A DNA stretch of 64,000 nucleotides from Oscheius onirici. Taxonomy: Eukaryota > Nematoda > Chromadorea > Rhabditida > Rhabditidae. Shown piece after piece: positions 55,386-64,000 of the stretch. The notes below the pieces were generated by a model. The model made no database searches, was not told where the DNA came from, and was given only the letters and a program-made list of their open reading frames with translations. Where the stretch lies: NCBI GenBank assembly GCA_932521025.1, contig OW051472.1:5952001-6016000 (forward strand), written 5' to 3'. The position numbers and the translations under genes are program-made. Within the stretch, counting starts at the first letter, position 1. The number at the start of each line of letters is the position of its first letter.

Positions 55386-55664
55386 TCATTCCCGCAGGAG
55401 AATCCTGACTTCTCGGAATATTTCGAAATGATCTGCTTCTACATCTAAACATCTTTGTTGTCTTGATTGGAAGCCTATAACTTGTGCCTCCCCAACGTTC
55501 TATATTTATTCAAACAATTCATACACTGCACAGAAAGTACCAATAGAGTAGAAGATATTTTTGAAGCAAGTGGGGTCACAGGGTTTCGGGGGCTCTACAG
55601 GTCTTTGCTAAAAAGTTGTGGGGATTTGCGTGTTGTTGTGGTTTTTGGGGATCGACTCTTTCAT

Positions 55665-58335
<2,671 letters not shown>

Positions 58336-59188
58336 GGCGGCGGCAGCAGCGAGTGAGATGTGCGGGGGAATGCGACGAGAGCTTGAGCACACAGGCCTCT
58401 CCGCCCACTGTGAGAGTGCCGTGTCCCGGATCTCGGGCTTCTTGGCAACACACGTAAAAAAGACTTTCGGGGATCATTATTCACACATTTATTTGTAACT
58501 AATGGATAGTCGAGACGAGGTTTCTTGAGCCGATGATGGAGCGGAGCGTCTCTTGACTAGTTGATTCTGTCTCCCATTTGAAGCAGCAACAATACAATCG
58601 ACCAAGTGCCTTTTTTGTCTAAACCAATGTTTTTTTCTCGAGTTAGGAAAGTGTTGTGTAGGCACGTCTAGTTTTGCTTTGTAATGTTCAGCGAAGTTGT
58701 AGTAATTTGTTAGCTCTAAAACTTTGCAAAATATCCATTTTAAATTGCTCTGTCTTTATAAACAAGGGAGCTTTATTTTAACAAGGGAGCGCAGATTACA
58801 ATTGGGAGTTAGTAGTATCAAGTTCAGAAAAGTCATTTTGAGAGTCTGTAAGTGCGATGACATTGCTTCCTTTGGAAGTTACCGAACAGAAACGGATTGA
58901 AAGTGGTTCAGGCTTAGGGACTTATGGGGGATACGTAGATAACGTTAGCCCTGATAAGGGCGTTGCAAATCTTGTAATTCAGAAGTTACAAAGTTTAGGG
59001 GTAACGACGATAATGATAGTTTTGGTTCGAATTGGGAAGGAAACGTTTGTTATGATTCTGCCCAAGGCTACAACTTACAATTTCTCTGTACATTTTAACA
59101 AAGACGATGAGACTCAACGAGAATATTAGTGACCAGAGATGAATGAGCCAGGTTGATATCTAGATCGGTTCAATTACAAAATTTTCTT
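58336..59188. other. Spacer with dispersed repeats
   Basis: Between the CLIK start and the 7TM gene's stop. GTTGTAG at 58696 with CTAAAAC nearby is the hairpin core seen elsewhere. AAATTGCTCTG...AAGGGAGC and AAGTTCAGAAAAGTCA near 58740-58850 resemble the block in the lectin intron at 3790-4500. A plus-strand ORF 58857-59129 starts MTLLPLEVTEQKR, but its ends overlap this repeat and no family is recognised. Confidence 0.4.
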
Positions 59189-60356
59189 TCACGCTCTTAC
59201 CCAATACCAACAGTCCAAAAAGGTAGAGAGTAAGTGGTCCTCGTATTCAGAGCCCATGATGATGACAAACTCAAAATTCGTTTCCATTAAACGAAAAAAC
59301 AGCGCTCCGTTCATAGCCACTCCCAGCACGGAGAAAACAAATTGAACGAAAGGTAACTGACTGATGGAGAAAGTTTGAGCACAAAACATGTGGAGAAAAC
59401 CTGTTGAGTGATGAGAAAGCTTCAAACTTTCTCGCTGGACGGAGACATGAGATCAACGAGAAGAGAAAAGACAGAACTGATGGGATGATCAGAAGACACA
59501 GTCTGTTTGAATGATTCTTGGATCTGAATCTTATCTTACCTGCAAAAGACTGCACTTTCGATTGGGATCAGAAGAGCAATGAGTCGGTGATCGAAGACGG
59601 TATAGGCGAGCATCCAAGGTATTATTACCATCAGGAACCGGCAACAGATTCCGTTCGAGTTCGGGTCATAGTTCTGAAGAGTACTTTGTTAAATACTTTG
59701 TTAAACGATAACTTACCGGAAGCAAGTTGAGGTATCGTTCAAGACTGATTGCCATGAAAAAGATTAGGATGGTAAAGTAGAGGTTATCGACAGCTTGTCG
59801 TCCCACCAATTCCCATATCAGATCTCGCAGTTCGGCCTCTTCTGGATTGTTCAATGACATCTGATACGACTTTTGCATCTCTTCCGAAAATATCGTCGGT
59901 GTGAGACAAATACACAGCCATGTGAAGCTCCAAAACAGATGGGTAAGGGTGATTGACGATAAAAGGATCTTAATTCTGAACAGAGTGCGTACAAGAATCC
60001 ACCGAGGATCAAAGACAACTCCCGGATTACAATCCGTCCATCTCCCGACTTTTGAATCCACTCACTTCAACTGTCGCTTGCTTTTTTCCATAAGAACGGC
60101 TGTCAAGAGTAGTGTGTTCACAACAGTTCCGAGCAAATGAATTACGATGAGGGGTTTGATGGAAAATTCGAGTGGGAACAAATTGGAGAACACATCGAAG
60201 GTTGTTCTGAATTATTTTTTAAAGGTCGACTTTTTTTATCAAACATGTGTATGAGTCTTGTTCGGACTGAAGATTTTAACAAACTCACTCATTGTACTTC
60301 TTTTTGAGAAGCAAGATGTCCGAGAGCCATTTTACTTCGGTTAGCGTGGTGTTCAT
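59189..60356 (-). CDS. Seven-transmembrane receptor, nematode type
   Basis: The start at 60356 reads MNTTLTEVKWLSDILLL, with one N-glycosylation site. Hydrophobic segments follow in order: IVIHLLGTVVNTLLLTAVL, LLSSITLTHLFWSFTWLCIC, LYFTILIFFMAISLERYLNL, MVIIPWMLAYTVF, LCLLIIPSVLSFLFSLISC, and FVQFVFSVLGVAMNGALFF near the end, so at least six to seven spans. An ERYLNL at the end of span three resembles a DRY-type motif. It ends CWYWVRA at 59189. Probably a chemosensory or peptide GPCR; I cannot assign a family. The exon between spans three and five is the least certain. Confidence 0.7.
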
Positions 60357-62186
60357 TCAGAGAGAGAACTGTTCAATTGGGACCGGTAATCCGTAGGCAG
60401 TTATCCGTAGGGATTTGGAACAGGAGGCTGGGCACAAACAATCTGTACTCTGTTGTTTGGTGAAAAAGGGAAAAGAACTGGCAATGTTCCGGAACAATTA
60501 GAAGCAGACGACGGTGGTTTCGAGTGGGTTATTATACGGGAAAGGTGACAACAAGACGGATGGAACAAAAAAGTTTAATTGGATGTTTCCTCGCAAGATT
60601 CTGATTACAGTTTAGGGTTTTCCTCAAAGACGTAAACACATTTACCAGTTTTCTATGGATCGATTAGAAGTGGATAAAGAGAATTCCTTGAGTACCTCAG
60701 GCATTCTCTTGCATCTATGACTGTCTTCGGAGCGGGGTAGAGCAAAATTATCGGTTCCATGAAACTCTGATGATTCGAAAACTGCCACCAGTCCCGAAAC
60801 AGCTAACCGAACCCTATGTTACTGGTATTCTGTGATGCTAAAAAAGGTTACGGAGCGATGATGTTTTGCGAAAGGATCGATTAGGGTTCTATCACAGCAG
60901 AAAAAGTTGTATGATTCGAGGAAGTCTGATTTATCTAAGAATTTTCCAGAAGATTTCCTTGTTCTCAAGAAGGTTCTGTTGCTATAATAGATGCTTTAGG
61001 TAAGACGCAGATTCAGTCCATTTCTAACTCAGAGCATTTCATTTGCTAATAAAAAAAGACAACATTACGAATGGTAAAAATGGTCGAAATGATCGATTTG
61101 CAGTCAAAGAGATGCATTTGGGACTGTGTACCGACTGCAATTACGGATCCGGACAGGGTGGCTTCTGGCAGCAACTGAGGGATTACATCCTCCGACAAGC
61201 AGTAGTCTAAAAAGAAATTTTTTTTGACCAATCTGAACCGTAATTACCATAGAGAGAAACGGGATGGGAGAGAGGACGCGCTCAAGGACAGAGCTCCTCT
61301 CTTTTGAGAGAGACAGCGACCGGAAGACACGATTAGTTCTGACTGTCACTTAGTTCTCCTCCCTGTATAGTTCTTTACAGAAGAAACCTTTTTTTTCGAT
61401 TCGTTAGACTAATGGAGTCAACTCGATTGTAAAAGATGGTCAGTCTCCTTCGCAAATGCTGCAATTAGCCTCGCTCTTCTCAACTGGACGCGCGCGAGAG
61501 AGGCTGTCCATTTCTGACCATCTGCCGTCCATTGATCCCCTCGAAATTTCAAGCCAGCTGTTCATAAAGACCCCCTCTTCCCAAAAGACCGTGAATCAGA
61601 TATTTTGAAGTCCATGAATAACGGGCGCGCTATCTTTACGTTTCCTCCTAAAATTAGGACCCTTGATAACATTTTTTGGCTTACGCATGCATTTTCTAAC
61701 TTTGTGGTATTCAGAAAAGTTGTATTATTTAATGAGCTCTGCAACAGAACATTGCAAAGCTTGAAAATGTTGTGTCACAGTGAAAACGCGACTTCTTCTC
61801 AACGATCTGAAATATAGGTGGGACGTAAAGAAGCCTGCCTATGAGTAACAGTTAGAGAGGGGGCAAAAGGGCAAGACGGAAATGAGTCACTGTTTGGAAA
61901 CTATATCAGTTGGTCTTTCTCTGTTGATTATAAATGATGTTCAGTGACTCGTTCTCATATCTTCGTCTCTCTTTGTGTGTATCAATATTTGCCGAGCTGA
62001 AATTCACACAGACACATGCAAACTGCTTGTAGGCACTTTTATGTCCATCATATATTTTTCATCGACCAGCAGCACTTTCGCAATCTCCAGTTGTTTACGT
62101 TCTCTTATCTCCGGGCTTTTCCCATTCTCAGCTCTTGTTTTCTCCGTGTTTTTCTTTTTCTGAATCGGTATTTATAGCCAGTACAA
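60357..62186. other. Long spacer between divergent genes
   Basis: About 1.8 kb with no supported gene. Short minus-strand ORFs near 61046-61349 lack family resemblance. GTTGTAT at 61719 with CTGCAAC near 61740 is the recurrent hairpin core, within a region (61570-61760) resembling the foldback family of the astacin introns. TCTCTTTTGAGAGAGA at about 61300 is a short palindrome. Confidence 0.35.
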
Positions 62187-62547
62187 ATGGAGCCAATCTC
62201 GCCGGATACCGAGGACATTCTGTACTACCAGGCCTCCGGATTGGGTGAGTTTATTACAATAAATTCTAACAGGACGCCCAATGATTAGAAATTTCAACTG
62301 AAATATTCTAAGTACCTGGCAATTTCCCTGGCACTCTAAACCATTTACTAGAAGATAAAGGATTCATCGTCCTACCTCATTTTGAATTCTTCTTCCATCA
62401 GACAGTACGTTTTCTTGTCCGACCATGGCTGAGATCGATCCAGATGCAAATGAGCTCCGCCCAGAATATGATGACTCACTCCCAATATCCGTCTGTCTCG
62501 CGCATTTCACAAGCCTCCTTCTCAATGACCAGTTTCGGATGTTTTGA
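62187..62547 (+). CDS. Small putative acidic protein, unrecognised
   Basis: Two exons (62187 to about 62245 and 62411-62547) give about 65 residues: MEPISPDTEDILYYQASGL, then PTMAEIDPDANELRPEYDD and LAHFTSLLLNDQFRMF. The join is in phase with a GTGAGT donor and CATCAG acceptor. A longer transcript may continue to the right in a way I cannot see. It could be chance. Confidence 0.3.
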
Positions 62548-63305
62548 AGTCACTCTTCAAGCGGTCTTCACTTTTTTGACTGAAGAAGTGATGCGTGTTC
62601 TGAAGAGTGGAATCAGCTGTTTGGTTCTCAGACCTGCTTCCAAACAGTTTGGCCTCAAAAGAGGGATTGTTCGTAAAGAAGGGAGCGTATTCTTTTTCTT
62701 CAGTATTGACTACTTACCATTACGCCTCCTCTAAGCTTCGAAACTTAATGTTTTCACTGTCACTTAAGCCTTTTCAAAGTTCACAATATTCTACGAAGTT
62801 GTAGATCTTGTACACCGCTACAACTATGCCGAGCATGCCAAATCTGCAAAATGTAAGCAATTGATATTCTTGAAGTCCCAAAATTTGGCTAGAGACTTTA
62901 CCCCTTTTCTGAACAAACGAGAACATGATATAAGAAGCAACAATTTCGCAACAATGAGCAAATGAGTGCCTAATCACACTGCCATTCGCCTGCTGCTGGT
63001 AATTGTGCTGCCATGCAAATGGGCATCGATTGCGGCTGTCCCATCCATCGATCCGAGCAATAATCCTTTGTCTTTCCTTCCACCCAATCTGCCAATTACC
63101 GAGAGTAACACGATACCGCCTCCTGTAGCATTCAGCTCAGATTTCAGTTAGTTTCTTTTTCTCTATAGCCTATCGTCTATGCATTAACCTCTTATGGCCC
63201 CCGCTCTCAATCAGCACGCCATAATAATGGCCTCCAGTCCATTTCTTTCCTCTCTCTACCCGTTATTGCTTCTCCTCTCGGTTACTCTACTTGACTCTAT
63301 ACAGC
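62548..63305. other. Spacer upstream of the right-edge gene
   Basis: GTTGTAG (62798-62804) and CTACAAC (62818-62824) form a clean hairpin core. An open frame at 62966-63151 begins only at a GTG and is not called. A CT-rich tract (63230-63300) directly precedes the next start and may be its core promoter or 5'UTR. Confidence 0.35.
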
Positions 63306-63453
63306 ATGTCCGATACCGAAGAAGTTCATCAGCCGGTCGAAGAGGTTGAACATGAAGATTATCAGGAGGAAGAATCGGGAGAACTTGAGACTCGGATAGA
63401 AGTAGAGGTTCCTGTTGAAGAGGGCGAGGAAGAGACTCTTGAAGAACAACAGG
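63306..63453 (+). CDS. N-terminal acidic exon, troponin T-like
   Basis: MSDTEEVHQPVEEVEHEDYQ begins a Glu-rich exon ending LEEQQ at a GTATG donor. Troponin T proteins begin MSD(x)EE and have a Glu-rich N-terminal extension, so a muscle troponin T is possible. The rest of the gene is not within reach: the next visible start (63825) encodes a different sequence. Other acidic proteins start alike, so the call is weak. Confidence 0.4.
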
Positions 63454-63824
63454 GTATGTTAGCCGCTGGGAGTGTTAGCGAGATGTGTCTTTTTGGTCAT
63501 CCCATATACCTTTGTTTCTTCCTATTGTTTCAACAAGTAGCGGAAACAGTCATTGTTTCCAAATATAGGTTGAAACTTTTTGAAACAGTTTGTGCACGAA
63601 AAAGCTATTTACCAAAGAAGGTTACCCTCAAAATCATATGATTCACTGTCAAGAAATCTGTTTCTGATGCTGGTTGTCCCGTTCCCCGTACCGAATTCGA
63701 TGATGTCTTTTCTAGCGGCGCGTTTGGCGATTGCTTTGTTTCTCATTGCCAGCTCAGCCTTCCGACGCCGCCCATCTTTCCCCGAATTGTCTCACAGAAA
63801 CATTCGTGTCTTCTTCCCCTCACC

Positions 63825-64000
63825 ATGAGCTACAGCAGCCGCTACGGCTCCTCTTACGGCTCTTATTCCTCGCCGCGATACGATCGTTCAGACTCTCGGT
63901 TTGAGTTAGACCATAATGGGAAGAGTCTCTCTTCAGACGCGATTCCAATTACAGTAGTGGTAGCTATCGTAGAGACTCGGGAACTTCTCGCTATGGCGAT
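63825..64000 (+). CDS. Start of a Ser/Tyr/Arg-rich protein, cut by window end
   Basis: MSYSSRYGSSYGSYSSPRYD, then a short intron (about 63898-63935, GTTTG to TTCAG) and RRDSNYSSGSYRRDSGTSR up to the edge. The intron join is in phase. It could be an alternative first exon of the same locus as 63306 or a separate gene. Low-complexity starts like this occur in cytoskeletal and RNA-binding proteins; I cannot choose. Confidence 0.45.
   Translation, partial: MSYSSRYGSSYGSYSSPRYDRSDSRFELDHNGKSLSSDAIPITVVVAIVETRELLAMA

Noticed and set aside
62966-63151. 61-codon frame with a signal-peptide-like start
   Set aside because: It starts at GTG, not ATG, has no good splice context and no family resemblance.

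Overview
The window reads as nematode nuclear DNA. Genes are dense and on both strands. Introns are mostly 30-45 nt with GT..TTTCAG ends. Many start codons follow a TTTCAG-like acceptor, as expected for spliced-leader trans-splicing, and several same-strand genes lie 13-150 nt apart like nematode operons. Protein families fit: UNC-18, CEY/Y-box, CLIK/UNC-87 calponin-like repeats, CTLD/CUB lectins, astacin with ShKT. I cannot name the species.

Layout. 1-825 (+) is the 3' part of an unrecognised gene. 1016-3266 (+) encodes a striking protein: signal peptide, three-finger cysteine-rich ectodomain, one membrane span and a PP1-like domain that has lost most catalytic residues. 3321-12088 (-) holds a CTLD-CTLD-CUB-VWA lectin, a CTLD-CUB-CUB lectin and a DNase II. 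12334-14189 (-) is a tight pair, RPB11 then Iwr1/SLC7A6OS. 14769-25889 (+) carries an AGPAT, a CSB/ERCC6 remodeler, a Na+/H+ exchanger and a cold-shock (Y-box) protein.

26791-35326 (-) has an astacin protease preceded by a long Asn/Gly/Ser-rich secreted protein. A 2.6 kb intron of the latter contains two opposite-strand genes, one with an internal tandem duplication. 35554-39804 (-) has two unrecognised genes 41 nt apart, one with repeated Thr-Pro motifs. 40158-42708 (-) is a LYRM1-like, EEF2KMT-like and centrin cluster. 43293-46884 (+) pairs the exosome subunit CSL4 with a ZC3H3-like CCCH protein. Then follow a large foldback element, a coiled-coil protein, UNC-18, ribosomal protein L35, a CLIK/UNC-87 type muscle protein (-), a 7TM receptor (-) and the starts of two genes at the right edge.

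Repeats are mostly short foldback (MITE-like) elements within introns, plus two LINE 3' ends. Exon joins were inferred by eye from reading frames, splice signals and family alignment. Internal boundaries may be off by a few bases.
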